Shown: positions 46,341 to 55,803 of the stretch, in pieces
Numbering within the stretch: position 1 is the first letter of the stretch
Layout of the letters: every line of letters begins with the position of its first letter
NCBI GenBank assembly: GCA_016806145.1
Contig: CP063167.1
Location: forward strand, 423,501-487,500
Length of the DNA stretch: 64,000 bases
Reading direction: 5' to 3'
Source of the DNA: Variovorax paradoxus
GTDB lineage: Bacteria; Pseudomonadota; Gammaproteobacteria; Burkholderiales; Burkholderiaceae_C
Translations under genes and position numbers: made by a program
Notes under the pieces: model-generated
Seen by the model: the letters and a program-made list of their open reading frames with translations, nothing else
What the model was told of the DNA's origin: nothing
Databases searched by the model: none

Positions 46341-48449
46341 TCAGTTGCCCACCTTGTCGTCGAAGGCCGGCGAGACCTGCATCGCGCCCCACTGGAACCG
46401 GAGGCTCATCCCGTCGTTCGACGGTTCCTGCCTGTCGGTCACGCCCGCGGCGGCATCGAGCTTGGGGCCGAGCGCGATATAGGACGCATAGGGGAAGCGC
46501 TCGTCGTGCGGCCAGTTCGGGCTGCCGTCGTAGAAGTAGTCCGAGAGCTGGAACCAGATCTGCAGCTCGCTCTGCGTGACCCGGTCCCTGGCCTGCAGGG
46601 TCATCTTCGACTTGCCGAAGGTGCCGCCGATGTGAAGGCGCTTCTGCAAAGCGTCGAGGCGGGCATAGACCGCATCCGAGAACGGCGTGAGCGCGTCGTA
46701 GTCGACGAAGGGCCGCATCGCGAGCGCGCCCGATCCCGAATGCGCCTGGATGATCTCGTCGCCCTGCACGCACCGGCCGCTCGCCGCCCACTGGCCCTGG
46801 GTGTCGTCGGCGGGAACGATCACGAGATTGTTGTTCTTCAGCGGGCCATCGACCTCCTCGCGCCGCGCCTGCATGTCGGCGCGCAGGTGCAGGTCCACAT
46901 TCACGTCGGCCAGGAAGGTGGCGCCCGCGCAGCTCCTGTCGACCCGCTTGCTCTGGTAGGTGACGCGGCCCTGCCAGGAGCCGAGCTGGCGCGGATTGCT
47001 GCGCAGCTCCTTGGCCGTCACCACGACCTCGCCGTGCGTCGCGTTGGCGAGCACCGCCTTGATCTGCGTCGACGACCACGTGGCGTTGACCGGCACCCCG
47101 TCCACCGTCACCCGGCCCGGTTCGTCGCCGAAATCGCCATGCACCACCAGCAGGTTGCCGGCCTTCATCTCGAGGTGGGTGATCACCGGCGCCAGCTTGG
47201 TGAAGAGATCGCCATCGACGCGGATGAAGGCATCGGGCGTGATGTGGCCGTCGTCGTCCTCCACGCCCGGTGCCGACATCAGGCCGCGCTTCTGCAGATA
47301 GGCCATCACGTCCTGGAAGACGAAGGAGCGGTTCGGCACGGCCACGGGCTCGTACTGGTTGACGCCGGCCATGCGGTCGACGAGCAGGCCGATGGCGGGG
47401 TAGCCGTTGGGGTTGGAGCTGCCGTCCCAGCCGACGATCGAACCCGCGCCGCTCGCCTTCAATGCGCTGCGGAAGTTCGCCGACTCGGCATTGCCGCTGT
47501 TGCACGAAAAGGTGATGACCAGCGCGTTCGGTGCGAACTTCAGATAGCGGCGCACGAACTTGTCGGTGAACGAGAGCTTCGGCGGATTGCCCTTGCCCAG
47601 CGCCTGCCAGATGGTCCGCTCGCGGTGGTAGATGAGGTTGCCTTCCTCGAGGTCCTTGCGGTGCACCGCGTCGTTGAGCACGGTGGCGAAGTCGTCGAGC
47701 ATCACGGCGAACTCCTTCTGCACACCGGGCCCGTACATGGCCGAATGCGAGTTGAAGTACAGGAAGCCGACATCGCCCACGGCCTTGACGTTCGCCACCG
47801 TCATCGCCTGGCGCGTCACGCTGTAGCCGCGCTCGGTCAGCGCCTTCTTCATCGAACGCACCAGCGGCTCGCCGAAGCGGAACTCGTTCGGATGGGGCGC
47901 GGGCGCGCCGGAATGGACGAGCAGCACGGCCTTCGTGCTACCCGGGATGGCACGCACGACCGACGACACCGGGGTCGCGCCGGCGGAACGCAGGCCGGCG
48001 CGCTGCTCTTCTTCTTCGTCGGGCGCGGGCTTCGGCTCGGGCTGGTTCTTCGGCACGCGCCAGTTGTCGGAGAACAGGTAGTAGCGCCCGTCCTTGAAGC
48101 GGGCCCAGAGGCTGGCATCGCCGACGCCGGCATCGTCGAATTCGGCCTGCGCGACGGTCCATGCGCGCAGCGCTTCCCACTGCTCGGGCGTGGCGTTCTT
48201 GCGCCCGCCGGTGATGGTTTCGAACTGGTCCGCGAGGCGATCCATCGCATTCAGGCGGGCCACGCTGGCGGCCTCGCCTTCGATCGGCGGCGGCGCGTCA
48301 CCGCCCCCCGAGGGATCGCCGCCCGATGGAATTCCGCCGGGAAAGAAACCGTTGCCGCCGCTGCCGCCGCCACCGCAAGCGCCCAACGTCACGGCAAGGC
48401 ACAGGAACGCGGCGAAGAGGAAACGCCGCACGCAAAAAGATCGTTGCAT
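46341..48449 (-). CDS. Large lipoprotein with possible clan-CD-like peptidase region and TIG domain
   Basis: A 702-residue lipoprotein. The signal peptide ends with the lipobox LGAC (lipid-modified Cys25), then a Gly/Ser/Pro-rich linker. A conserved core (about 170-345) contains H235 in FLYFNSHSAMYG and C316 in ALVITFSCNSGN, each at the end of a hydrophobic strand, the arrangement of the His/Cys dyad in clan CD (caspase/gingipain-like) peptidases. An IPT/TIG-like domain (about 422-486) follows: ITHLEMKAGNLLVVHGDFG, then VTVDGVPVNATWSSTQIKAVL in pieces. The C-terminal 200 residues are beta-rich. It probably sits on the outer membrane. Proteolysis is an inference; the residues after each catalytic position differ from the standard clan motif. 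Confidence 0.65.
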   Translation of the reverse strand: MQRSFCVRRFLFAAFLCLAVTLGACGGGGSGGNGFFPGGIPSGGDPSGGGDAPPPIEGEAASVARLNAMDRLADQFETITGGRKNATPEQWEALRAWTVAQAEFDDAGVGDASLWARFKDGRYYLFSDNWRVPKNQPEPKPAPDEEEEQRAGLRSAGATPVSSVVRAIPGSTKAVLLVHSGAPAPHPNEFRFGEPLVRSMKKALTERGYSVTRQAMTVANVKAVGDVGFLYFNSHSAMYGPGVQKEFAVMLDDFATVLNDAVHRKDLEEGNLIYHRERTIWQALGKGNPPKLSFTDKFVRRYLKFAPNALVITFSCNSGNAESANFRSALKASGAGSIVGWDGSSNPNGYPAIGLLVDRMAGVNQYEPVAVPNRSFVFQDVMAYLQKRGLMSAPGVEDDDGHITPDAFIRVDGDLFTKLAPVITHLEMKAGNLLVVHGDFGDEPGRVTVDGVPVNATWSSTQIKAVLANATHGEVVVTAKELRSNPRQLGSWQGRVTYQSKRVDRSCAGATFLADVNVDLHLRADMQARREEVDGPLKNNNLVIVPADDTQGQWAASGRCVQGDEIIQAHSGSGALAMRPFVDYDALTPFSDAVYARLDALQKRLHIGGTFGKSKMTLQARDRVTQSELQIWFQLSDYFYDGSPNWPHDERFPYASYIALGPKLDAAAGVTDRQEPSNDGMSLRFQWGAMQVSPAFDDKVGN

Positions 48450-48556
48450 AGACTCAATCGAGGGGGAAAGAACGCTCCGCCCCGGCGCGCTCGCGGGGCA
48501 AGAAAGAAGGAGGAGATTCTTCGCGAGCCCCCGAGGATCGACCACAGCCAACACGC

Positions 48557-49165
48557 GTGAAAACACAGCCCGACGTTCGCAAGGAACGCCACGGGCGCCT
48601 TGATTTACCTGTTTTCGGGGATTGGTTCGCCGGCCGGTGCTCCCTAGCATCGCTCGTTTTCCTGACCCTGCCCCGGGCTCGCCACGTCGTGCCGCCGGGC
48701 CCATCGATTCATGCAGCGGCACACGCCCGTCCCCGTTTCGCCAACCCGTGGCACCGATTCGTTCCGGGCGGACGGCTGCGTACCTTCTCGATCGACGCGT
48801 CGACGGTGGCCTTGAAGCAGACCGCGTTGACCCTGGCCATGGAGGGCTTCGAAGCCGCATTGGCCTCCCTGGCCATCGACGGAAGGGGACGCATGCTCAG
48901 CCTGGTCGACACGACCAACGACGTGCAGCAGACGCGCGCGATCACCGATACGACCACCGGCACACTGGGGACCCCGTTTGCGATCCGGGGCCTGCGCGGC
49001 CCCATCGCCACGGCCTTCGATTCTTCGCGCGAGGGCGTGAACCATCTCGTGGATTCTTCCAATCTCTACCGCCGCACCATCGACCCCGTCGCAGCCAGCT
49101 ACACCAACACATCGACCGTCACCCTCGCGCCGACGATCAAGGCCATGGTGCTGCTCAATCGCTGA
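48557..49165 (+). pseudogene. Possible remnant of a larger secreted protein (C-terminal part)
   Basis: The frame is open for 202 codons. From about position 48776 it has the high third-position GC expected of real genes in this genome and reads like the end of a secreted, repeat-rich or beta-propeller protein (LASLAIDGRGRMLSLVDTT, then a Thr-rich stretch TDTTTGTLGTPFAIRG, ending TVTLAPTIKAMVLLNR). The first 70 codons look unlike a normal N-terminus, with no signal peptide. I take it as the 3' end of a gene that has lost its 5' part; a real small protein is also possible. It ends tail-to-tail with the LysR gene at 49155, overlapping by 11 bp. Confidence 0.4.
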
Positions 49166-50075
49166 GGGTCTGGCGCAGTGATGCCGCGGGCGAGTCCCCG
49201 GCGCTCGACGTCAGGAAGTCGAGGAACGCCCGCAGCGCCGCGCTCTTGTGGTCGCGGTGCGCGTAGGTCGCATAGAGCCAGATCGTCGGCGGCATCGCAT
49301 CTTTCAGCACGGGCACCAAGGCACCCGAACCCAGGTGCGCGCGCGCCAGCACCTCGGGCACGCAGGTGACGCCGAGCCCCTTCACCGCCAGCGCGATCAG
49401 TGGCGCGGCATCGTCCGCATCGAGGCGGCTGCGCACGGGCACGTAGTGGGTCTTGCCGTCGACCAGGAAGGGCAGCCGGGATGAAGCGTCCCACAGCGAG
49501 TAGGTCAGCACGTCGTGCCGGGCCAGGTCCTCGGGCTTCGACGGCATGCCCCTGCGCGCCCAGTAGCGCGGCGACGCGCACAGCACCAGCGGCACCGGCC
49601 GCAGCTTGCGCACCACGACGTCCCGGGCCTCGATGGGCCCGATGCGCAGAGCGACATCGATGCCGCCCATCACCAGGTCGTCGTCGCGATTGCTCAGGTG
49701 GATGCTCACGTGCACGTCGGGGTGGTCGGCGATGAAGTCCTCGATCTGCCAGCCCAGCTGGCTCAGCGACAGGCCGTGCGGCGCCGCGACCCGCAGCCGC
49801 CCGCGCGGATGCGCCGCGAAGTCCGACAACTCCGTGCTCAGCTCCCGCAGCAGGCCGAACAGCGGCACCAGCCGCCGCGCGAGCGTCTCGCCGGCGTCGG
49901 TCGGCGTGACCGAACGCGTCGAGCGGTTGAGCAGCCGCACACCCACGCCCTTCTCGAGCTGGGCCACGATCTTGGTGACGCTGGCCTTCGAGATGCCCAA
50001 TGCGACGGCCGCGCGCGTGAAGCTCTTGCGGGCGACGACTTCGCCGTAGACCTTGAGCTGCTGCAGGTCCTCCAT
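49155..50075 (-). CDS. LysR-family regulator at the end of the efflux operon
   Basis: A 306-residue LysR regulator of the AaeR/DhcR type. The HTH has KSFTRAAVALGISKASVTKIVAQLEKGVG and the linker RLLNRSTRSVTPTDAG. The effector domain includes RLRVAAPHGLSLSQLGWQI and DDDLVMGGIDVALRIGP. It begins just 3 bp after the outer-membrane efflux gene on the same strand, so it appears to be the last gene of the operon rather than divergent from it. It would regulate the operon in a feedback manner. Confidence 0.9.
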   Translation of the reverse strand: MEDLQQLKVYGEVVARKSFTRAAVALGISKASVTKIVAQLEKGVGVRLLNRSTRSVTPTDAGETLARRLVPLFGLLRELSTELSDFAAHPRGRLRVAAPHGLSLSQLGWQIEDFIADHPDVHVSIHLSNRDDDLVMGGIDVALRIGPIEARDVVVRKLRPVPLVLCASPRYWARRGMPSKPEDLARHDVLTYSLWDASSRLPFLVDGKTHYVPVRSRLDADDAAPLIALAVKGLGVTCVPEVLARAHLGSGALVPVLKDAMPPTIWLYATYAHRDHKSAALRAFLDFLTSSAGDSPAASLRQTLSD

Positions 50076-50078
50076 GGC

Positions 50079-51542
50079 CTAGGGCGAAGCCTTCGCGAGC
50101 CGGTCCTGTCCTTCGCCTTCCCAGCCGCCGCCGAGCGCCATGAACACGGCGAACTGGCCGTCCGCGAGCCGGGCCTCCGATGCCGCCAGCGCGGCCTCGC
50201 TGGCCGCCAGCGTGCGCATGGCGTCGAGTGCGTCGAGCTGCGCGGTCTTGCCGTTGACGTAGAGCGCGCGTGCCTGCGCCGCGACGACGGCGCTCTGGTC
50301 GCGCGCGGCCGCCAGCGCCGCATGCCGGTCCAGTTCGCGGGCGTAGGACTCGAGAGCGCTCTCGACCTCGCGCAGCGCCGTGAGCACGGTGGCATCGAAG
50401 CGGGCGGTGGCCTGCCGCGTGGCGGCCTCGGCCTGCGCGATGCGCGCGCGGGCCACACCGTTGGTGGGCAGCGTCCAGCTGATCAGCGGGCCCAGGCTGT
50501 AGCTGAACGACTCGCGGTTGCCGAACCGGTCCATGAAGCCGGCCGAACCGGCCGACAGACCCAGCACGACCTTGGGGTAGAGCTCGGCGGTCGCCACGCC
50601 GATGCGGGCGGTGGCGGCCGCCAGGTTGCGCTCGGCCTGGCGCACGTCGGGCCGGCGACGCAGCAGGCTTGCACCATCGCCCACGGGCAGCGGGCCCGTC
50701 ACGCGCGGCGGGCTGTCGCACGCGGCCACCGGGGCCAGGAAGTCGCGCGGGGCCTCGCCCGTGAGCGTGGCCAGGCGGTACAGCGCGTTCTGGCGCTGCG
50801 CCTGCAGCGGCGGCAGCGCGGCGCGCAGCAGTTCGAGCTGGCCGCGTGCGCGCGCGGTGTCGATGGGCCCCACCCTGCCGGCCTGCTGCAGCCGCTGCGC
50901 GAGCCGTACGGCCTCCTCCTGCAGCCGCACCGACTCGTGGGCGCTGCGCAAACGCAAGCCGGTGGCGCAGGCCTCGGCGTAGGCCCGGGCGGTGCCGCCG
51001 GCGACGTTCACGCGCACCAGGTCGACGGCGGCCTGTGCCGCGCCGCTGCCGGCCTCGGCCGCTTCGATGGCGCGGCGCAGCTGGCCGAACAGGTCGAGCT
51101 GGTAGGACAGGTTCGCACCCATGCCATAGGTGAAGCGGCTCGGCGGTTCGTAGTCCTTCTGCACGAGCGTCAGCCCCGAGACATGGCCGAAGCCGGGGCC
51201 GCCGCTCAGGGCCAGCGTCGGACGCTCCGGCGCGCGCACCTCGGCCTCGAGCGCCTGGTCGCGCTCGAAGCTGGCGACGGCCTGACGCAGGTCGGCGTTG
51301 TGCGCGAAGGCCCGCGCGACCAGCGCATCGAGCTGCGGGTCCTGGTAGAGCTGCCACCAGTTCGGCGGCAGGGCCGCGTCCGCCGCGTTGCCATTGGCCG
51401 ACAGGAACGGTCCCGCGGAGGCCGCCTGCGCGGGCGAGAGCGCGGCCGGCGCGACGTAGTCGGGGCCGACGGGCGAGTGCGCGCAACCGGCGAGGCACGC
51501 GGCCGCCGCGACGGCGATCAGGCACCGATGAAGGCGGCTCAT
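50079..51542 (-). CDS. Outer-membrane efflux lipoprotein (NodT family)
   Basis: Outer-membrane channel of a tripartite pump, 487 residues. The lipoprotein signal ends in LAGC (Cys19), then AHSPVGPDY, a common start of NodT proteins. The TolC-like repeats of long helices (for example ALVARAFAHNADLRQAVASFERDQ and LRRRPDVRQAERNLAAATARIGVATAELYP) are clear. The stop of the adaptor gene overlaps its start by four bases (ATGA). It completes the FUSC/HlyD pump. Confidence 0.92.
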   Translation of the reverse strand: MSRLHRCLIAVAAAACLAGCAHSPVGPDYVAPAALSPAQAASAGPFLSANGNAADAALPPNWWQLYQDPQLDALVARAFAHNADLRQAVASFERDQALEAEVRAPERPTLALSGGPGFGHVSGLTLVQKDYEPPSRFTYGMGANLSYQLDLFGQLRRAIEAAEAGSGAAQAAVDLVRVNVAGGTARAYAEACATGLRLRSAHESVRLQEEAVRLAQRLQQAGRVGPIDTARARGQLELLRAALPPLQAQRQNALYRLATLTGEAPRDFLAPVAACDSPPRVTGPLPVGDGASLLRRRPDVRQAERNLAAATARIGVATAELYPKVVLGLSAGSAGFMDRFGNRESFSYSLGPLISWTLPTNGVARARIAQAEAATRQATARFDATVLTALREVESALESYARELDRHAALAAARDQSAVVAAQARALYVNGKTAQLDALDAMRTLAASEAALAASEARLADGQFAVFMALGGGWEGEGQDRLAKASP

Positions 51543-52516
51543 CCCGGAAGCTCCGAGCGGCGCGCCGCGGCCGCAGCCTCCGGCGCCGCCGATGTACCGA
51601 GCACCTGCACCGTGACCGTCTGGCCCGTGACCAGCCGCGTGCCCGCCGGTATCGCGTCGAGCTTCACGCGCACGGGCACGCGCTGCGCGAGCCGCACCCA
51701 GTTGAAGGTCGGGTTCACGCTGGGAAGCAGGTTGGCGCCGGTGCTGCGATCGCGATCGGCGATGCCGGCCGCGATGCTCTCCACGGTGCCTTCGAGCGCG
51801 TCGGCGTCCATCGGCGTCACGCGCACGCGGTCGCCCAGGTGGATGCGCGGCAGCTTGTTCTCCTCGAAATAGCCTTCGACGTAGACCGACCCCGCATCCA
51901 CCAGCGCCATCACCGGATGGCCGGCGCTCGCATAGGCGCCTTGCCGCAGGTCGAGGTTGGTCACGAGGCCGTCGGCGGGGGCATGCACCTGCGTGCGGCG
52001 CAGATTGAGCCGTGCGGTGTCTAGCGCGACCTGCGCCTGCCGCAGCGCCACCTCGGCCGCGCGCAGCGTGCCGTTCGCCTGGTCCAGCCGCGCGCGCGAC
52101 TGCTCGCGAAGCTCCTGCGAGACCAGCTCGCCCAGGCCCGCGTTGCGGTTGTTCTCGCGCTGTGCCTGCGCGATGAGGATGCGCTGGTTGTCGAGCGCGA
52201 CGGCCTGCGCGGCAACGGCCGCCTCGGCCTGCTGCACGGCCAGTTCGAAACGGGCCTTGTCCAGCGAGAACAGTGGCGCGCCGGCGGCGACGAACTGGTT
52301 GTCGCGCACCGCGACATCGGTCACCAGGCCGGACACGTCGGGCGCGACCTGCACGACCTCGGCGCGCACGCGTCCGTTGCGGGTCCAGGGGGCCAGCTCG
52401 TAGTGGTCCCACAGTTGCCAGGCGGCCCAGCAGGCCGCCGCGACGGACGCCAGGGTGACGAGCAGCCGGATGCCGCGGCGGGCCCAGGCGGGAAAGGGAA
52501 TGGCGTCAGGTTTCAT
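51539..52516 (-). CDS. Periplasmic adaptor (HlyD/EmrA-AaeA type)
   Basis: Membrane-fusion protein of 325 residues. A single N-terminal membrane helix (RLLVTLASVAAACWAAWQLW) is followed by a barrel-sandwich hybrid start (RAEVVQVAPDVSGLVTDVAVRDNQFV), a coiled coil (about 85-160) and the returning lipoyl half (RRTQVHAPADGLVTNLDLR). It links the inner-membrane FUSC pump with the outer-membrane channel. It overlaps the outer-membrane gene by four bases and starts 30 bp after the DUF1656 gene. Confidence 0.92.
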   Translation of the reverse strand: MKPDAIPFPAWARRGIRLLVTLASVAAACWAAWQLWDHYELAPWTRNGRVRAEVVQVAPDVSGLVTDVAVRDNQFVAAGAPLFSLDKARFELAVQQAEAAVAAQAVALDNQRILIAQAQRENNRNAGLGELVSQELREQSRARLDQANGTLRAAEVALRQAQVALDTARLNLRRTQVHAPADGLVTNLDLRQGAYASAGHPVMALVDAGSVYVEGYFEENKLPRIHLGDRVRVTPMDADALEGTVESIAAGIADRDRSTGANLLPSVNPTFNWVRLAQRVPVRVKLDAIPAGTRLVTGQTVTVQVLGTSAAPEAAAAARRSELPG

Positions 52517-52546
52517 GGAGAAGGAAGGGAGTGCGAAGCGCGGAGA

Positions 52547-52753
52547 TCAGGTGGCGAAGACGCCGGTGAAACGGGCCAGGGCGAAGAGCAGCAGCACGTA
52601 CACCGCCAGGTCGAACAGGGCCGGGTGCCATACCCAGCGGTAGACGCCGGCCCGCGACAGCAGGCGGCGCAGCGCCCAGGAACACGCCAGCGCGCCGCCG
52701 GCCAGCAGCATCAGCCCCGGCAGATACACACCGTGGAAACTCGTTTCGATCAT
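52547..52753 (-). CDS. DUF1656 small membrane protein (AaeX-like)
   Basis: A 68-residue protein with two membrane segments (YLPGLMLLAGGALACSWAL and LFDLAVYVLLLFALARF). The short length, the MIETSFHGVYLP start and the location between FUSC and HlyD genes fit DUF1656 proteins such as AaeX. Its role in the pump is not known. It overlaps the FUSC gene by four bases (ATGA). Confidence 0.88.
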   Translation of the reverse strand: MIETSFHGVYLPGLMLLAGGALACSWALRRLLSRAGVYRWVWHPALFDLAVYVLLLFALARFTGVFAT

Positions 52754-54786
52754 GGGTGGAGCGCGCACTGGGCCGCTGGAAAGAGGTTGCGTCGAAGGCC
52801 CACGAGCGCGGCGATGGCGGCATCGGCAGGCCGCGCGGCATCGCCATGCAGCGCGCCGAGCAGCAGGCGGTCGATCTGCGGCAGCAGCGGTTCATCGCGC
52901 CGTGGCGCCCCCGTGGCCTGGGCGCGGAAGACCCGGGCCGCGTCCGCGAGCAGGCGGCCGACGGCTTCGGCGGGAAGGCAGCGGCGCCACTGCTGCAGGC
53001 TCGCGATGTCGGCACCCATGCGCAGGTCGCGCAGCGCGAGCCGCGCGTCGGCCCGGGCCGCCTCGCCCGCGCCCGGTGCCGTGCGCGGTGCGAGCAGCGC
53101 GATGCGGTCCAGCATCCGGCCCGCATAGGCGTCGCGCGCGGACGCGTCCTGGGGACGGGCAGCAAGGTCGGCCAGATCGAGCGAGGTGGCGCGCCGTAGG
53201 CGCCGGGCACTCCAGTCGCTGCCCACGCTGCGCACCAGTGCCGTGATGCGCGCCGCGGCCACCGCGCCCAGGATCAGCGCGAGGTTCGAATTGAGCAGGC
53301 TCGGCAGGTCCGCGCTGGCGGTGTCCTGCAAGGCGAGCGTGCCGGCCACGCCGAAGAACATGCCCAGTGCCGCGAGCGAACTGGCGGGCCGCGCGATGTA
53401 GCAGCCCACCAGCAGGAAGAACGGCGCGATGCACAGCGCCAGCATGCCGAAGTCGCGCGCCAGCGGCATCACCACCAGCACGCAGAACACCGACACCGGC
53501 AACGACCACAGCAAGGCGACGACGAACTTGTGCATGGCGGGCACCGGATCGTCCATCGTCGCGAAGAAGCTGCAGAAGACGGCGGCCGACATCGCCGCGG
53601 CCGAGCCCGAGGGCCATGCCGTGGCGATCCAGACCGCGCAGCAGGCGCAGGTGGTCAACACGGCCGTCGCGGCCGAGCGCAGTGCCAGGCCCCGGTCGCG
53701 ATGCAGCACTCTTCCGCCGAGTGCCGCGGTGCGCCGCAACGGCAGCGCGCTGCCGGTGAGGCCGGTGTCGATGTCGGCGCGCAGCGCGATGCAGGCCTGC
53801 CAATCGCGCACCAGTTCCTCGAGGCGCACGGCGAGGTCGATGCGCAATGCGCGAATCCACGGTGACGACGCCGGCCCATCGGCCAGCGCGCGAAACGTGG
53901 CGCAGGCTTCGTCGATGGCCGCGGGCGGCAGGCTCGCTCCTTGCGGCGCCATCCGTCCTGCGTGCCGCCCGAGCGCCGAGGCGATGTCCGCCGGCACCTT
54001 GCCCTCGGCGGCCCTCAGCGCCTCGAGCCGGTCCTCGATCGCCGACAGCGTGGGCGTGAGCGCCGAGAGGCGGTCCTGCATGGCGCGGATTGCGCCCGCG
54101 GTCCAGCGCAGGTTGCCGGTGTCGAAGGGCACATGGGTCGACAGCAGGCGCAGCTGCGTGATGTCCAGCGCCAGCCGCTGGCGGTCCGCAGCCATGCGCG
54201 CGCCATCCGCGTGGGCAAGGCCGTCACCGAGCAGGTCGCTCATCCAACGGCGCGCGTCGCCGAGTGCGCGATCGAGCAGGGCCAGCAGCGATGGCGCGAG
54301 GCTCGCCGGCAGAACGAGGCTGTGGACCAGACTGGCGCCCAGGATGCCCAGCCCGATCTCCTGCACGCGCGCCACGGCGGTGTCCAACATGGCCGCGGGC
54401 GCTTCGACCAACGGGAAGCCGATGAGCGCGGCCGAGTAGCCCGCCAGCAGAAAGACATAGGAGCGCGCGCTGCGGTCCAGCAGCGAGAGGTAGAGGCACT
54501 GTCCGGTCCACAGCGCGAGCGCCAGCGTCAGCAGTTCGGGCGCGTCGGACAGCGACGGGATCAACACCACCGTGGCCGCGCAGCCGAGCAGGGTGCCCGC
54601 GAAGCGATAGAGCGCCTTGGAGCGCACGTTGCCCGCGAGCGGATGCGCCACGATGTAGGCGGTCATGAAGGCCCAGAAGGGCCGTGGCAGGCCGGCGCGG
54701 CAGGCCAGGTACAGCGCGAGCATGGCGCCCGCGAAGCTCTTGAGGGAGAAGAGCATCTCGGGGCGAGAGAAGCGAATCCTTTGCAT
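52750..54786 (-). CDS. FUSC-family inner-membrane efflux protein (AaeB/fusaric-acid-resistance type)
   Basis: Inner-membrane subunit of 678 residues with the family's two blocks of membrane helices: one at the N-terminus (about 10-165, starting FSLKSFAGAMLALYLACRAGL and including FWAFMTAYIVAHPLAGNVRSKALYRFAGTLLG in pieces) and one in the second half (about 365-490). Cytoplasmic regions separate and follow them. These pumps export fusaric acid or aromatic carboxylates. It leads the operon of FUSC, DUF1656, HlyD and NodT, then LysR, and is divergent from an AraC regulator. Confidence 0.92.
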   Translation of the reverse strand: MQRIRFSRPEMLFSLKSFAGAMLALYLACRAGLPRPFWAFMTAYIVAHPLAGNVRSKALYRFAGTLLGCAATVVLIPSLSDAPELLTLALALWTGQCLYLSLLDRSARSYVFLLAGYSAALIGFPLVEAPAAMLDTAVARVQEIGLGILGASLVHSLVLPASLAPSLLALLDRALGDARRWMSDLLGDGLAHADGARMAADRQRLALDITQLRLLSTHVPFDTGNLRWTAGAIRAMQDRLSALTPTLSAIEDRLEALRAAEGKVPADIASALGRHAGRMAPQGASLPPAAIDEACATFRALADGPASSPWIRALRIDLAVRLEELVRDWQACIALRADIDTGLTGSALPLRRTAALGGRVLHRDRGLALRSAATAVLTTCACCAVWIATAWPSGSAAAMSAAVFCSFFATMDDPVPAMHKFVVALLWSLPVSVFCVLVVMPLARDFGMLALCIAPFFLLVGCYIARPASSLAALGMFFGVAGTLALQDTASADLPSLLNSNLALILGAVAAARITALVRSVGSDWSARRLRRATSLDLADLAARPQDASARDAYAGRMLDRIALLAPRTAPGAGEAARADARLALRDLRMGADIASLQQWRRCLPAEAVGRLLADAARVFRAQATGAPRRDEPLLPQIDRLLLGALHGDAARPADAAIAALVGLRRNLFPAAQCALHP

Positions 54787-54932
54787 GCATCGATGCTAGG
54801 CAGCGGTGCCCGTGTCGGACATTGCATTCCTGGCCGAACGATTTCTCTTTTCGGCCACGGCGCAACGTGCGCCCCTTTCATTCAGAGCCGCCAATTCGAC
54901 GCAGCGAGAATGGCCGGCTCGCAGCAACGATC

Positions 54933-55736
54933 ATGGAGACCATGCCCCGCCCCGAGGTCGTCCCCGAAGGCCTGGATTACCAACTCACCGTGCCGGTCAT
55001 GGCCCTGCGCGTGGACGTCGAGGCGCGTGCGCGCGAGATCCCGATCCACCAGCACCAGATGGGGCAGCTCGTCATCGCGCTGCGCGGCGCCGTGTCGTGC
55101 GAAGTGCCGGGCGCGTTGTGGATGGTGCCGCCGCAGGCGGGCGTGTGGATTCCGGGCGGCACGCCGCACAGCAACCACGGCACGGCGAACGCGCTGATCT
55201 TCTATCTGTTCGTCGCGCCGGGCACGGGCGCCTTGCCGACGAAGTGCTGCACCCTGGCCATCAGCACCATGCTGAGCGAAATGATCCAGCACCTCGCCGG
55301 ACTGCCGCCAAGCTACGAGCCCGGCAGCGCGACCGACCGGCTCGCGCATGTGCTGCTCGATCAGCTCGGCACGATGCCGAACGAGGACTTCTCGTTGCCG
55401 ATGCCGCAGGACGCGCGGCTTCGAAAGATTTCGCGCGCCATCACGCTCGACCCCTCGGACCGCCGGACCCTGCAGGACTGGGCCGCCGAGACCGGCACCA
55501 GCGAGCGCACCCTGACCCGGCTGTGCACGGCGCAGACCGGCCTGAGCTTCGGACGCTGGCGGCGCCAGCTGCACATGATCGTCGCGCTTCGCGAACTCTC
55601 GGGCGGCGCGACCGTGCAGCAGGTGGCCTATGGCCTGGGCTACGAGTCGCCGTCCGCCTTCATCACGATGTTCAAGAAGGCCTTCGGCAAGCCGCCGGCC
55701 ACCTACATCGCCGAGCGCTTCAAGGTGGGCGCCTGA
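54933..55736 (+). CDS. AraC-family regulator with cupin N-terminus
   Basis: A 267-residue AraC protein. The cupin part is EIPIHQHQMGQLVIALRGAVSCEV, then WIPGGTPHSNHG. The DNA-binding domain is RRTLQDWAAETGTSERTLTRLCTAQTGLSFGRWRRQ and ATVQQVAYGLGYESPSAFITMFKKAFGKPPATY, taken in parts. I chose the ATG at 54933; a later ATG four codons on is also possible. It is divergent from the FUSC operon with 146 bp between, so it is probably an additional regulator of that pump. It converges on the LysR gene downstream. Confidence 0.88.
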   Translation: METMPRPEVVPEGLDYQLTVPVMALRVDVEARAREIPIHQHQMGQLVIALRGAVSCEVPGALWMVPPQAGVWIPGGTPHSNHGTANALIFYLFVAPGTGALPTKCCTLAISTMLSEMIQHLAGLPPSYEPGSATDRLAHVLLDQLGTMPNEDFSLPMPQDARLRKISRAITLDPSDRRTLQDWAAETGTSERTLTRLCTAQTGLSFGRWRRQLHMIVALRELSGGATVQQVAYGLGYESPSAFITMFKKAFGKPPATYIAERFKVGA

Positions 55737-55803
55737 CCGCGCGCGGGCGACGAGCGGCCGATGGTGGTTGGCCGTCGGCGATGAACCAGCGCCACCCCCG
55801 CGG

